Below, piece after piece: positions 33,176-44,747 of a stretch of DNA of 64,000 nt. This DNA is from Diploptera punctata (Eukaryota > Arthropoda > Insecta > Blattodea > Blaberidae). Numbering within the stretch: position 1 is the first letter of the stretch; the number at the start of each line of letters is the position of its first letter. Position numbers and translations under genes: made by a program. A model generated the notes under the pieces. That model was not told the origin of the DNA. It was given only the letters and a program-made list of their open reading frames with translations, and ran no database searches. The stretch covers positions 721,001-785,000 of the forward strand of contig JASPKZ010001602.1 in assembly GCA_030220185.1 (NCBI GenBank). Direction: 5' to 3'.

Positions 33176-33800
33176 TACAAACATATATTTCTGCGAAATT
33201 TCTGTCCATGCCTTAGATCTAAACTAAAGTTGTTACCAAATATTAGTTATCTTCTAAAAAATATTCCTTGAATAGTGAGCTGAATTAAATACCCAGGTAT
33301 ATAAAACCATATCGCATAAATGAAATTGGCGGAAAACAATTTTTTTAATTAAATAAGTTTTATGAGGAAGGAAAATACAAAAAATAAATAAATCTGGATT
33401 CATAAAAAATAAGATTTTAAAACATTTATGCAGTGTCAACTTTGCTTTATAGTAGTGAAATTGTAATATTAAAACAAAAATGACAATCAACTAAGATTAA
33501 GACTAACTTTAGCCATTCCCACTTTCAGTCGTAACTACATGAAGGTATTTGAAAGAATTGTAAAACGTATGAAGAAAAGCCAGTAAATATATTTCAACTC
33601 TAAATATATGATGTCGGTTCTCCAGTACATATACTTGGCCTATAATCTGCTGAAATAACCAGAAGTTTTTAACTCATTACCTAGCCATTTTACTTGGGTT
33701 TGTTATATTTACTGGATATTATTAATTCAGCTCATAAGATATATTATGTTTATGTTAACTATTTGGTATTAAATGTATGTAAATATTTTAAAATAAAACT
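33176..33800. other. No gene seen
   Basis: AT-rich. A 78-codon minus-strand ORF (33490-33254) lacks recognisable features. Confidence 0.4.
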
Positions 33801-33802
33801 TA

Positions 33803-34922
33803 TTTTATGGTACTGCACAACAACTATGTGTAGACTTCAAAAAGGCATACGATTCAATTAAGACGGAGAAGTTATATAGTATCCTGCTGGAGTTCGAGTT
33901 CCTAAAAAAATTAGTTAGACTTATACGAATATGTCTAAATTGCACAAAGTGTAGGGTGCGTGTAGGCAAACAGCTTTTGGATACTTTTGAAATCCACAAT
34001 GGGTTTGAAGCAAGGAGATGCACTATCTCCTCTGCTATTTAATTTTGTATTAGAGCATACCGTCAAATCTTTAGATGATGAAGAAGGCCTACAACTCAAT
34101 GGTATTAATAAACTGTTAGTTTATGCTGATGATGTACTATTGGGCGATAGCGAGGAGATACTAAAGGACAACACGCACACACTACTGAGTAACACTAAGA
34201 AATTGGGACTCGAAGTAAATATTAATAAAACTAAATACGAGTATATGGTCATACATAGAAATACATTATATAATGGAAATGGACAACTAATGACAAATGC
34301 GGGAAATATTGAGGAACTGGCTGAATTCAAATACCTAGGAACAATAATCACAAACAGGAATGAAATGCACAAAGAAATTAAACATAGGCTCAATTCTGGA
34401 AACGCGTGCTATTATGCATTACAGAGACTCTTGACGTCCCAATTCCGTTCAAAAAACGTTAAACTGAAAAAATATATAACTATTATTCTACCAGTTATAT
34501 GGACTCTAACTTCAAGGGAGGAAAGGAGATTACGAGTATTTGAGAATAAAGCTCTTAGGAAAATGTTTGGACCAAAGAGAAATGAACAGGCAGGTGAATG
34601 GAGAAGACTACATAACAATGAACTACATGGTCTTTATAGGAAGCCAGATATAATGAGAACAGTTAAGTTTCGTAGACTGCGATAGGCAGGACATGTGGCA
34701 CAAATGCGGAATGAAAGACGTGCATGGAAGCTTCTTGTAGCAAAACCAGAGGGAAAACGCCCAGTTGGTAGACCAAGAATGAGGTGGGAGAATAACATTA
34801 ACTATGATTTGAAATAAGTAGATTATCCGGGGATGATTGGAAAACAGTGGCTCAGGATAGGGATACATGGAGAGCTTATGTCCACGCCACCACGAACCTA
34901 TGGGTTCGATAGAGCCAGCTAG
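33803..34922 (+). pseudogene. RTE-A truncated copy, decayed
   Basis: Begins just upstream of motif A (gtagacttcaaaaaggcata) and runs to gttcgatagagccagct. A 232-codon frame (33987-34685) contains GLKQGDALSPLL and YADDV, followed by KYLGTIIT. A stop replaces the Trp of LRWAG (cgataggcag). A deletion removes the LYGCET segment around 34495, and further indels follow. Older than the 31924 copy. Confidence 0.85.
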
Positions 34923-35475
34923 TTAATTATATATGGTGGCACGTGTATGTAACTACTTTAAAATAAAAAAAATGCTAGATTGGTAACTATGGCTTGAATG
35001 ACATCACTGCTTTCTAGGAACTGAAGTTGGGCTAAGGGGAATATACCATTTCTCATATGCTATGTTGCAATTTAAATTTTAAAATGAAATATATGGAGAC
35101 CCAGTTGCATCTGCTTGCGGGCCAGTAAAAAATACCATCGATCACAAATTGAATTGCCTTATGAGAATAAAGAGGAATTCTTGAAACCATTAAAGATAAG
35201 AGTCACGTTCTTGAAGCCGACCGATAGACAGTAAGAAAAACAGGTATTCTGACTAGCAGTAGTTTTACATAGTATTCCCTGCCCATACGTTCTCAGATAT
35301 CCACGTTTGTTGTTGTCTTGTTCCGTTTTCTGTTCTACTTCATGTCTTTGTGTTTGTTTCCAAGTTTATAAGCTCTGTTTTTCGGAGAACAATGCTGTAA
35401 AACCACGTATGCGTCATCAATAGATCTATACAAAACGCTCAGAAATTTTCCTATACTTCATATCTTGTCTCGTAA
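34923..35475. other. No gene seen
   Basis: AT-rich intergenic sequence without supported features. Confidence 0.4.
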
Positions 35476-35770
35476 CCTTGTAAGCCCACGTTTTCCCTTA
35501 ACAGAGATTTAGGCGCTCTCCCCCACAGGGAAGAATTTGAACCATACTAATTTAATCCCTATTAGGTTGGTCTTCCGGGCATATAGGCCGTGGTCCAGTC
35601 GTTCTTCTACTCGACGTTTCTCTACTGCTGCGGTAGACATCATCAGGAGATGCTGCGTGCTCTCTGTGAACTCCTCAACAGTCGGCTGCAGACTGCAGCT
35701 ACAGATTTGCGAATGGGCACATACTAACATACATACACACACACACACACATACAAAAAATGCTGGTTAA
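35476..35770 (+). repeat. Interspersed repeat with 54655-54745 homology
   Basis: 35479-35560 (gtaagcccacgttttccc ... gaatttgaaccatactaat) is closely similar to 54660-54745. The following block (gcatataggccgtggtccag, cgtttctctactgctgcgg) is a GC-richer module I recall from insect retroelements but cannot place. A short (AC)n run ends it. ORFs on both strands here (77 and 79 codons) are overlapping artefacts. Confidence 0.45.
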
Positions 35771-35774
35771 TAAA

Positions 35775-36060
35775 TACTTTGGTATTTTATTTAACGATGC
35801 TCTTAACATCTGAGATCACCTGCTTCGCAATTCAAATCAGAGCGTATAGCGGCCAACAAATTTTGACTCATGAGGTCCCTTTTTCAGACTTAAGGTTATT
35901 TTTCGTGCCGTAAGTCGATGTCACGTGATCCACGGTTCTAATATCCTTCCGAAGGAAGTCGTATTTAGGATTTTTTTTCTGCTGAAAAATCCATAGATCC
36001 CGTCGGGTTCGATCTCGGGAACTCGGAACCAGAGGCGAGAATGGTAGCCACTAACTAGTA
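35775..36060 (-). mobile_element. SINE-4 copy b
   Basis: Contains ttttatttaacgatgctc, tttcagacttaagg, gtgatccacgg and aaaaatccatagatcccg, in the family order. The head near 36050 is degenerate (gtagccactaactagta). Confidence 0.6.
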
Positions 36061-36089
36061 AAGACTCGCTAAAATAAATCTCTATCTCT

Positions 36090-36475
36090 CTATCTTCGGG
36101 TTTTTACAGCTGCTGCCGTCTTCCCGTGCCAAACCTCCAAAGCCTACGGTCTTAGGCATCTTCGATGCTTAGCCCTCTAGCTTGCATTACTGTCTTCATG
36201 TTTTCCTTCCATGTTAACCTTGGTCTTCCTCTTTTCTTCCTTCTGTTTGGATGCCAATCATATAGTTGCTTCGGCCATCGCTCATCTTCCATTCTTAAAA
36301 CATGTCCTAACCACTTTAATTCCTTTTCCTCAATTCTTTCAATTATGCTTCCATTATGTTTCTAATTTCCTTATTTGTGACACGTTCTAATTTAGACTTT
36401 CTGGCACTTCTTCGTAAATAATCCATTTCTAGAGCTATTAGTCTATTTTTGTAGTACTTATTGATTGTCTAAAAT
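36090..36475 (-). pseudogene. NLTR-D C-terminal domain
   Basis: The complement matches 62549-62845 closely. It encodes ELKWLGHVLRMEDERWPKQL and then RGRPRLTWKENM, ending ggaagacggcagcagctg. Frame breaks occur upstream (stops near 36360-36440). Only the protein tail is present. Confidence 0.8.
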
Positions 36476-37400
36476 AAATAATATGTATAAAACATATCAC
36501 AGATAAAGATTAAGACATTAATTAATGTTGTGAATAAAACACTCTCTAGAATAGCCCTCTTTATATTGTAGGTGTTTACAGGTCCGATTCCACTTTCCCG
36601 AAATCAGAATATCGGCATAAAACGCCAAGATCAATGTACGGTCAGATTATAACATAGGCCTAGTTCCTTATGTACCGTATCTATTAGAATTTGTAATTTA
36701 TACTATAGCCTTTTCACATAATGATGGATAAAATATTAAAGATCTCAATTGTCGACAACTAAGACTTCGCCTAATCTATACCAGGAGTACATCCGTGAAT
36801 GTTCCAACGGAGACCAAGTATCTGCTGGCGTCATATTAACCAACATGATAATACACGTTTCCACTATCAGACTGATGTTCTTTTTATATATTTATTCACT
36901 CATTACTAAGTCATAATATTACGTTCTCATATTTCGTTAGATGAGAAAATGGGCAAGTTGGTGTTTATCAGATTAGTTCACAGATTATTGAATAATCTGG
37001 TACTCCATAAGAGTAAGTTGGTTGCTCCTTATGAATAATTAGTAATAGTGTTTTACGTTGTAAATTTGGCGAGTTTAGGTTCAAATCACAATTTATCATT
37101 CAATTTTGAAGTAATTCTGGCGTTAAAAAACAACATATTAATTTTCATCGGGTAATTATTCATATAATGCAAGAATAATTTGTGCCTTTTCTGTTTTTAT
37201 TTTATTTCAATTATGCACTCCTGGCATATAAGCCTCAATTTTTCTTACTAAACACCTTTTTAACAGCTGATGGTGGATGTTTTTAAAATAAATAATAATT
37301 TGTGGACGACTGTTGTGTGTTTTATTATTTTAACTTTCTGTATAGTGATCTAGGCGGTGTTTCATAATACATTTTAAGGCTGAAGTAGCAATGATGAGAA
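36476..37400. other. No gene seen
   Basis: 0.9 kb AT-rich sequence without supported ORFs or shared repeats. Confidence 0.4.
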
Positions 37401-37403
37401 ATT

Positions 37404-37586
37404 ATGAAACCGTACGTATCTTTTCGTGGACCACTAGTTGCCAAACGTGTCGATAATTACCGCTTATGTTTACGCTATAGCAAATTGTTTAGTGGCGTCG
37501 TCCGTGATTTATTCAGTCATAATCCACCTAAGTTTACTGAAGTTTCTAGAGGCAATAAATATAAACAAAAAAATTGTAAAAAATAG
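37404..37586 (+). CDS. Hypothetical 60-residue ORF, unproven
   Basis: The ORF includes KRVDNYRLCLRYSKLF and HNPPKFTEVSRG. Its second half lies in duplicated unit A. The homologous stretch of unit B (40149-40250) is broken by one-base deletions yet joined to a signal-peptide-like start. There is no recognised domain, Kozak context is unremarkable, and chance cannot be excluded. Listed because the paired copies differ in a way that could reflect loss of coding in one. Confidence 0.15.
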   Translation: MKPYVSFRGPLVAKRVDNYRLCLRYSKLFSGVVRDLFSHNPPKFTEVSRGNKYKQKNCKK

Positions 37587-37946
37587 ATTTCCTTAAGTTT
37601 AATAAGTACATTTGGCAGGTTATATTGCGATTTGGTTAGGAAGCTGACATTCAGTTAACGTTACGAATGCATCCGAGTAGATATAAAATGGAGAATTCTG
37701 TTATCTACAACCATCTATAGCGATCTTTATTTCTTGTAATAATATGAGATAACCTACATCAGTGTGAGATGATTCTTTATATATATATATTTCTTTTTTT
37801 TTTTTTTTTTTTGAATTAGCAATTGATCGATGCTGGGTTACCGCTGGATGTAACCATGTTGCTATATGATAATATGATAATTTCTAGTTATGTCTAAGTA
37901 AATTTCTCATTCAATTTTAATGTATTTAGAAGGTTTTTGAAGAAAG

Positions 37947-37948
<2 letters not shown>

Positions 37949-38006
<58 letters not shown>
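37949..38006. repeat. (TA)n microsatellite
   Basis: About 29 TA units. Confidence 0.95.
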
Positions 38007-38007
<1 letters not shown>

Positions 38008-38087
38008 TTCAGGTAATTATTAACATTTTTGAAACGAAATTTGTGTGGGGATTCTCCACTTTAATTTACCTGATATATTTTCAAAGT

Positions 38088-38400
38088 CGTCCACCGCTGT
38101 TGCCTCGAGGTCACCTTGTCACGCAGCGGGCCCGGGTGCGATCCCCGCTCGGGACAGTTTTTCTGGGGTTTTTCCTCACCCGTAAGACAAATGTCAGGAA
38201 AGCTTTAAGGCCCAAACGGTCCCCGAAATCATATGGCCATCATCATCATTCATATTCATCTTATCATCATCATTCACCGGTGTGGAAAGCAACGGGAATC
38301 TACCACACCTATAATTCCCTAGAAAAGCTGCAAAGCATAGCATGAAAATGCTATGATTCCAGTGAAAGACCTGCATTCGGGCAGAATTACTATTGATGGA
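38088..38400 (+). mobile_element. SINE-3 copy d (type I end)
   Basis: Head ccgctgttgcctcgaggtca is missing part of the A-box region. B box gggtgcgatcccc has a mutated T. The body and the type I 3' half are intact to ttactattgatgga. Confidence 0.85.
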
Positions 38401-39944
38401 TTTTCAAAATCCTATAGAACAACAGTGCGCATGTGCCATAGTTTATAGAGCCAGTGATAACCCACCATCGAACCACATATCGATTATTATCGTTGTTTCA
38501 TTATTATCGTTTTTTTGTGTATTTAGACACATTTAAAATATAACGAATCTAAAAGCTAAGTAACTCACACTTAACCTAATTCAATTACTCTAACCTAGGG
38601 TGGATCCCATAAAACGCCCTTTTTTTCACTTCTTAATAATCGCAACCATCGATAACTCACTGGTTCCAACTGTATAATATACTCTCTGGAGAAAATAGCA
38701 AGTCACCATCACAATATGTGTATTTGAATAAATACTTAAAAATTCTAAAATAAAGTTATAAAATTGTTTGAAAAAATTAAAAAATGTTAATAAATACATA
38801 AGAAGACTTTTAATTCACAACAAGAAACTCAAAACTCAAGGGTAAATTATTCTAAAGAGTTTATCGAATTAAATAAAAATATAATGGGACTGTTCATCAT
38901 TGGTAGTGTCCCCTATTTTAAAAGCATTGAAGGGATGGATAGTAATTTATCTGATTCGGAGGAAGCACATACGTCGAAACTATCAAAATGTTATCTAAAT
39001 AATGAGCTAAGCTAGACAAAAAGTAACAAATATAGGCTGTAGTTAGGGGCAAATTATTTTGATAAGTTTTTTTTCTTTAATTCAAAACCAACATATTATG
39101 TGCGTCCGACTAAGCAAATTTAGTAATACACAAATTCTAAATTCAAAAATGCAATCTAAAAAAGTATAATCGCATCTAATTGATATTATATAAAATATGC
39201 TAAATTTACCAAAATCATGTTAGGACGGATAACCATTACAAGGCTACGAATAGATTAGTATTGTTCTATCAACTCACCTCAAGTATAACGCTGTGTTCCA
39301 ACCAACCGCTGTGTTCCTATTATCTTATGTATTCCATATTAGTACTAATAATATAATTATTATGAATTCACAAAAGTGGGTTCAAATTTTAATAATAGTA
39401 ACATTAGTATTCACTGTTTTCTGAATATTTTGTCAAACACACAAACAAACGTTAATTACCGATCGCCATTCGCACGGAAACTAAAGCAATGTAATGCTAA
39501 CTTTGCCAACCTTGCAGTACCAAATTATTCTATCGACTTTATATTTCTCTGCAAAATTTACCATGGTTCTGAATAATCATACAGCTATAACAGATTTGTT
39601 CTTTACCTTGTTAACATATTGAATTAATGTTGTAACAAGATAAGGAGAAATTTTACCCTTGAATCTATGTTTATAAATAAAATCCCAAGTTTATCTCACA
39701 AACCATGCACGTGCGTTCAAGCGTAAAGGAAATGGCGAGTAGCACTTTATGTGCACACAAGCATATTTTCTTTTCTTTTTTAAATAAACATGCAACTCCT
39801 CCTCGGTATCGGTCTGATCACTTGGACATAGAGTAACGCAGTTTTTTCTGATTCATGAAATTTTAGAGGAACTAAAGTACTTTTCAGAGAAACTTGAGTT
39901 TCCATCCGTATGTCATCTTAAGGAGTGTAAATGTAGATAAATTG

Positions 39945-40148
39945 AAAGCAACAATACATTTTTATAGCTGACATATTAGACATCTCTCTGTAGAACAAAA
40001 TTTAAAAGAGTGAGATTGCAAAGAGAGCCAGCAAATCACTGTGATATGAAACATATTTGTTACTTTGTTTACAAAGTTTACAGATCGAATGAAAGCATTT
40101 ACATTCATGATCCTTTTATTTCTCAGCTCTAGCTTTGTGGAGGAAGTA
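39945..40148 (+). repeat. Junction segment J (copy 1)
   Basis: Roughly 93% similar by eye to 46085-46296. It carries tttttatagctgacat (TATA-like, ~39960), then ~120 bp, then an ATG at 40089 opening a hydrophobic ORF. It lies between units A and B. Confidence 0.7.
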
Positions 40149-40244
40149 GTCGATAGTTACCACTTATCTTTACGCTACAGCAATTGTTTCGTGACGTCCG
40201 TGATTTATTCAGTCATAATCCACCAAGTTTACTACAGTTTCTAG
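40089..40244 (+). CDS. Hypothetical 51-residue ORF with signal-like start
   Basis: Translation begins MKAFTFMILLFLSSSFVEE, a basic residue followed by a hydrophobic core ending in small residues, as in secretory signal peptides. It continues VVDSYHLSLRYSN into unit B and ends at 40244. A one-base deletion relative to unit A changes the frame after RYS. It may be a broken first exon or chance. Confidence 0.2.
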   Translation: MKAFTFMILLFLSSSFVEEVVDSYHLSLRYSNCFVTSVIYSVIIHQVYYSF

Positions 40245-41838
40245 AGGTAACCTTCAGTTTAGATACATTTGGGCAGGTTATATTGCTATTTGGTTAGGTC
40301 AGCTAACATTTAGTTAACCTTAGGAATGCGGCCAGGTAGATTTTCCGATATAAAATGGAGAATTCTGTTATCTAGAACCATCTATAGCGATCTTAATTTA
40401 TTTTTTAATAATAATGTGAGGAAACCCGCATCAGTGTGCAATGATGCTTTATTTTTTTGTATTACCCACAGACTGATGCTGGGTTAACAGTACATGCATC
40501 CATGTTGCTATATGATATGATAATTTGTGGTTTCTAGTTAAACTTCTCATTCGATTTTAACGCATTTGTAGGATTTAAAAAAAAATAAGTCGTATATCTA
40601 TGTATGGGATAGCTCATCATTTCTGGCATCCCCAATTTTAAAAGCATTAAAATGATCGATAATTTATCAAAGTTGGAGGTTATACGTAGATCGCTACTAT
40701 ATCAAAATGTGACCTAAATAATAACCTAAGCAAGACAAAAATGAAGAAAACATGTTTTCACCATGGACTAACATCTGAATATCGAATTTGACATCACGAT
40801 CACTTTCTTCAGGTATATAGGAAAAGTTTTCATCTTCGACGTTCCTAAGCTTCATTTTAATACGAAATTATCGAAATTCGGATGTCCACTTTTGCGCCGT
40901 ACCAAATAACAAATATAAGCTGTAGTTAGGGGCAAATTATTTTGCATTTTTTTTTAATTTAAGATCAACTTATATACATCCGACTAGGTAAAATTATTAG
41001 TACACAAATTCATAAATTAAAAAATTCAATCAAAAAAAGTATAATCGCATCAAATTGATATATAAAACATGCTAAATTGACCAAAGTCATGTAGAACGGA
41101 CAACCATTACGAGGCTAGGAATGAATTAGTATCGTTCTGTTCTATCAACTCACCTCGAGTGCATCGCTGTGTTCCAACCAAACTTCTCCCGCATACAATT
41201 CATAACATATTTATACCCTATTAACTTATACATTCTATATTAGGGCTAATAGTATAATTATAATGAATCCACAAAAGTAGGTTCAAATAATAATAATAAT
41301 AACACTGAATATTTTATCAGACACACACAAACGTTATTTACCGATCGCCATTCGCACGGAAACTAAAGCAACGTAATGCTAACTTTGCCAACCTTGCAGT
41401 ACCAAATTATCCCATCGACTTTATATTTCTCTTCAAATTTACCTTGTTTCTGAATCATCATATAACAATAACAAATTTGTTATTTACCTTGTTAACGTAC
41501 TGAATTAATGATGTAACAAGATAAGGAGAAATTAAACCCTTGAATCTATGTTTATAAATAAAATCCCAAGTTTATCTCACAAACCATGTACGTGCGTCCA
41601 AGCGTAACGGAAATGGCGAGTGAGTAAACTATGGGTTCTTACATCAGTATACACAGCACTTTATGTGCACATCAGCATAATTTATTGTTTTAAAAATAAA
41701 CATGCAACTCCCTCCTCGCGATCGGTCTGATCACTGGACGTAGAATAACGCAATTTTTCTGATTCATGAAATTTTAGAGGAACTAAAGTAATTTTCAGGA
41801 AAACTTGAGTTTTCACTTTGTACGCCACTTTAAGGAGT
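40149..41838 (+). repeat. Duplicated unit B
   Basis: Direct diverged copy of unit A. Unit B has ~165 bp at 40740-40905 (catgttttcaccatggac ... cttttgcgccgtacc) absent from A. It ends at ~41838, where a SINE-2 follows. Confidence 0.75.
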
Positions 41839-41858
41839 AATAATTATAATATAGTGTT

Positions 41859-42186
41859 CCGCGCCGTAGCCCAGCGGTTTAAAACGAAATGTCTTCGTGC
41901 AGACACTGGACTTGCACTGGTTTCAGCCCCCATGGGGAAGAAATTATATCATGGAATTTCGGCTGGTATGGGACCGGTGTCCATCCATCATCGTAAGGAA
42001 TTTGGATAACTACAACTAGTACCGGCTCCAAATTGAGAAACCAACTACAACGTCTGGGGAACCTGACATGCTGACCACGTGTCACCCCAATATTGCCCAC
42101 ATGATCGTTCACCTCTATGATTAATACATGTAGATGTGAGGTCAGCAGGCGATTAGTAGGTAAAGGACCTTGTAGGTCTATCACGC
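41859..42186 (+). mobile_element. SINE-2 copy g, decayed
   Basis: A box TAGCCCAGCGGTTTAAA-like at 41866, weak B box (ggtttcagccc), then body matches (atgggaccggtgtccatcc, gctgaccacgtgtcacccc). Confidence 0.8.
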
Positions 42187-42205
42187 CGTGGAGTAGCATA
42201 TATTT

Positions 42206-42541
42206 GTCCACCGCTGTGGTCTCGAGATAGCGTGCTGCCTTGTCACGCAGCGGGCCAGAGTTCGATCCCCGGTCGGGGCAGTTTTTCTGGGTGAGGTTTT
42301 TATCGGGGTTTTCCTCACTTGTAAGACAAATGTCAGGGAAACTTTAAGGCCCAAACGGCCACCGATATCATATGGCCAACATCATCATCATCATCCTTAT
42401 TATTATCATCATCCTTCACAGGTGTGGAAAGCAACGGGAAGTTACCACACCTACAATTCCCTAGTAGATATGCAAGCAGAGTATGAAAATTCTATGAATG
42501 CAGTGAAGGACCTGCCTTCGGGCAGAATTACTATGGATGGG
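42206..42541 (+). mobile_element. SINE-3 copy e (type I end)
   Basis: Complete: head ccgctgtggtctcgagatag, B box GAGTTCGATCCCC, gacaaatgtcagg, ATC region, type I 3' half ending in ttactatggatgg. It lies 20 bp after SINE-2 copy g and is followed by an AT tract. Confidence 0.9.
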
Positions 42542-42566
42542 GATATATATATATATTATATAGTCA

Positions 42567-42616
<50 letters not shown>

Positions 42617-42660
42617 TGACTATATAAAATATATATATATATATATATAGTCAATTATAT
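42541..42660. repeat. Long AT palindrome
   Basis: tatatagtcaattaatatat (~42557) and atatattaattgactatata (~42604) form inverted arms around a ~30-bp (AT)n core. A third tagtcaattatat occurs at ~42648. It could extrude as a cruciform. Confidence 0.9.
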
Positions 42661-43125
42661 TTTTATTCTTACTGTTTTCCTTTGTCTTTCTGTCTCTTAT
42701 TCTCTCTCTCTCTCATTGCCGAAAATCTATAAAAATCTCATTTCTGATGATTTTTGCAGTTGCCAAGAAAAATATTCAATTGACTGATGGCAAACCATTA
42801 GGTTAAAATGGGTTGGGTAAATTGGACAGCAAGGAGCCTGATTTAAAAGTGAATTATCCGGTTCGATTCCAGCCGTAAAGAAGTGAAAATTCTTTATTCA
42901 CTAATTCGTCTTTAGAATGGTACCGAGTCACATTGTACTGTAGTCTATGAGTACCAGGGACCTTCTTGCCGGTAAAATTAAATTAAGCATAGGATTAACT
43001 GCCCTATATCCTTTTCGTTTCATTGTGGATCCTTGTCCACATCCCGATGGGCCTTTTGAACTTATTAATCGAGTAAATTTCCTGTTAGTAAAACATCATA
43101 TCACTGATAATATTTGGCCTATATA
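42661..43125. other. No supported gene
   Basis: A weak tRNA-like B box (ccggttcgattcc at ~42859) suggests a decayed SINE head. The 91-codon ORF at 42947-43222 runs into the AAT repeat and is not supported. Confidence 0.35.
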
Positions 43126-43126
43126 T

Positions 43127-43197
<71 letters not shown>
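43126..43197. repeat. (AAT)n microsatellite
   Basis: About 24 units, abutting the 3' tip of a minus-strand CR1-like tail. Confidence 0.95.
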
Positions 43198-43201
<4 letters not shown>

Positions 43202-43452
43202 TATTTATTCTGGCAGAGTTAAGGCCATAAGGCCCTCTCTTCCACTCAACCAGCACAAATACAAATAAATATTCGACAAATATAGATATACACTACACTA
43301 ATTATAAACAGTTAAAGATACAATAAATGTAGCAATGTAAATGTCATGTACAAACAACATTTTATAGGGTAATAACAATAATGATACGATAATAATAATA
43401 ATATATAATAATAATAATAATATAAATATGATACATTATACGGGAAACACCA

Positions 43453-43466
<14 letters not shown>
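43195..43466 (-). mobile_element. CR1-like 3' UTR
   Basis: The complement aligns with 58020-58215 (gaaacaccaattaatata, cattttatagggtaataac, ttataaacagttaaagata). It ends with the family tip that on the sense strand reads ggccttatggccttaactctg and then aataaataaag. Confidence 0.75.

Positions 43467-43494
<28 letters not shown>
43457..43494. repeat. (AT)n microsatellite
   Basis: Dinucleotide run at the far end of the CR1-like tail, at the same position as the (AT)n in the 57395-58215 copy. Confidence 0.9.
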
Positions 43495-43847
43495 TACACT
43501 GGATAATAATGAAGTCGAGTTTAGAGCAAATATAAATTTAGATTTCTTTTAAAAGATGCCAATGTCCGGCATATTTATTGTAACTCTTTACAGAAGTTTA
43601 GGTATGGTATGTGCGTTTCCCTCTGCCGCCCTTAAGAACATATATATACAGTGTTGTTTTTTCTTAAATTGTTAAATCTTTGTTTCAATGCAAATATCGG
43701 CTAACACTATTCGTGCTTATGCATTTGTACACGTACACTGTATAAATGTAAGTTATTATTCAAACAATGGTAATTTATTAAACGACAGTAACTTAGAACA
43801 CGTGGCATTTTTTTATGCCAGTTAAGAGTTCAGAACAATTTTAAACG
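43495..43847. other. No gene seen
   Basis: AT-rich sequence, no supported feature. Confidence 0.4.
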
Positions 43848-44335
43848 TGTCCGCCGCTGTGGTCTTGAGGTAGCGTGATGCCTTGTCACGCAGCGGGCCC
43901 GGGTTCTATCAGCGGTCGGGACAAGTTTCCTGGGTGAGGTTTTTTTTTCGGATTTTTTCCTCACTTATGAGACAAATGTCAGGAAACTTTAAGGGGCGGT
44001 TTCACCAACAGAGGTAACTGTATTACGCCAGTTTTCCCCATATATAATACATAGCTTAAACTGGCGTAATACAGTTACCTCTGTTGGTGAAACCGACCCT
44101 AATGCCCAAACGGTTCCCGAACATTGTATGACCATCATGATCATTATCATTCATATCCGTCTTAGATTAAACCTAGGATTAAGGACTCTCTTGGCGTATG
44201 GCGTACTGCTATCATCATCATCACCCATCATATAATCGGGGCAGCCGTAACTCTGCCTTCCAGACGCCTCAAACTTAAAAAGTGGGTTACAATTACACCA
44301 ATGCCAGGAGAGAACACCTTAAACGTCGAAATTAC
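43848..44335 (+). mobile_element. SINE-3 copy f (type II end), carrying a MITE
   Basis: Head ccgctgtggtcttgaggtag at ~43854, B box GGGTTCTATCAGC (mutated), gacaaatgtcagg. The 107-bp MITE interrupts caggaaactttaa / gcccaaacgg. The type II 3' half (atcatcatcacccatc ... gtgggttacaattacacc) follows. Confidence 0.85.
43993..44099. mobile_element. 107-bp hairpin MITE, copy 2, TSD TAA
   Basis: Arms starting GGGGCGGTTTCACCAACAG and ending in its complement (CTGTTGGTGAAACCGACCC) are nearly perfect over ~43 bp. TAA occurs at 43990-43992 and 44100-44102, while uninterrupted SINE-3 copies read ctttaaggcccaaacgg here. This proves insertion with a 3-bp TSD. Confidence 0.9.
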
Positions 44336-44565
44336 AACCTGGGGCATTGAAGTTAAAAAATAGAAACCTGTAACTGTTGCGATAGAGGGCAATGTTCTTT
44401 TATTGAAATAAACATTCATTTCAGGTAAACCTTTTACTCCAATACGTATTAAACAATTGAAAATAAATATCTGTAGTTTAATGACTTATTTTGTAGATAC
44501 TTTTAGGTGGTTCGTGCAGTCAAAGGCTTTACAGGGATATTGTTAGGAGTGAAAATCTCCCTATT

Positions 44566-44641
<76 letters not shown>

Positions 44642-44644
44642 ACA

Positions 44645-44685
<41 letters not shown>

Positions 44686-44689
44686 CACT

Positions 44690-44742
<53 letters not shown>
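44566..44742. repeat. Compound (CT)n(CA)n(TA)n microsatellite
   Basis: CT repeats to ~44642, CA to ~44706, then TA to ~44742. The ORFs of repeated SL, TH, RE or YI residues here are artefacts. Confidence 0.95.

Positions 44743-44747
<5 letters not shown>

Larger units (their letters stand above)
37441..39944 (+). repeat. Duplicated unit A
   Basis: It aligns in the same direction with 40149-41838. Matches include 37441-37780 with 40149-40450 (catctatagcgatctt shared) and 37830-37940 with 40475-40575 (catgttgctatatgat). The last block, 38885-39940, matches 40605-41838 (ggggcaaattattttg, ccgatcgccattcgcacgg, atctatgtttataaataaaa). Unit A carries an extra ~0.9 kb at 37945-38885 holding a (TA)n run, SINE-3 copy d and ~480 bp of unmatched sequence. 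Confidence 0.75.

Noticed and set aside
35509..35770. Two overlapping opposite-strand ORFs of 77-79 codons
   Set aside because: They lie in a GC-richer repeat module shared partly with 54655-54745; neither shows a domain.
42947..43222. 91-codon plus-strand ORF
   Set aside because: Half of it is poly-Ile from (AAT)n and the end overlaps an antisense CR1-like tip.
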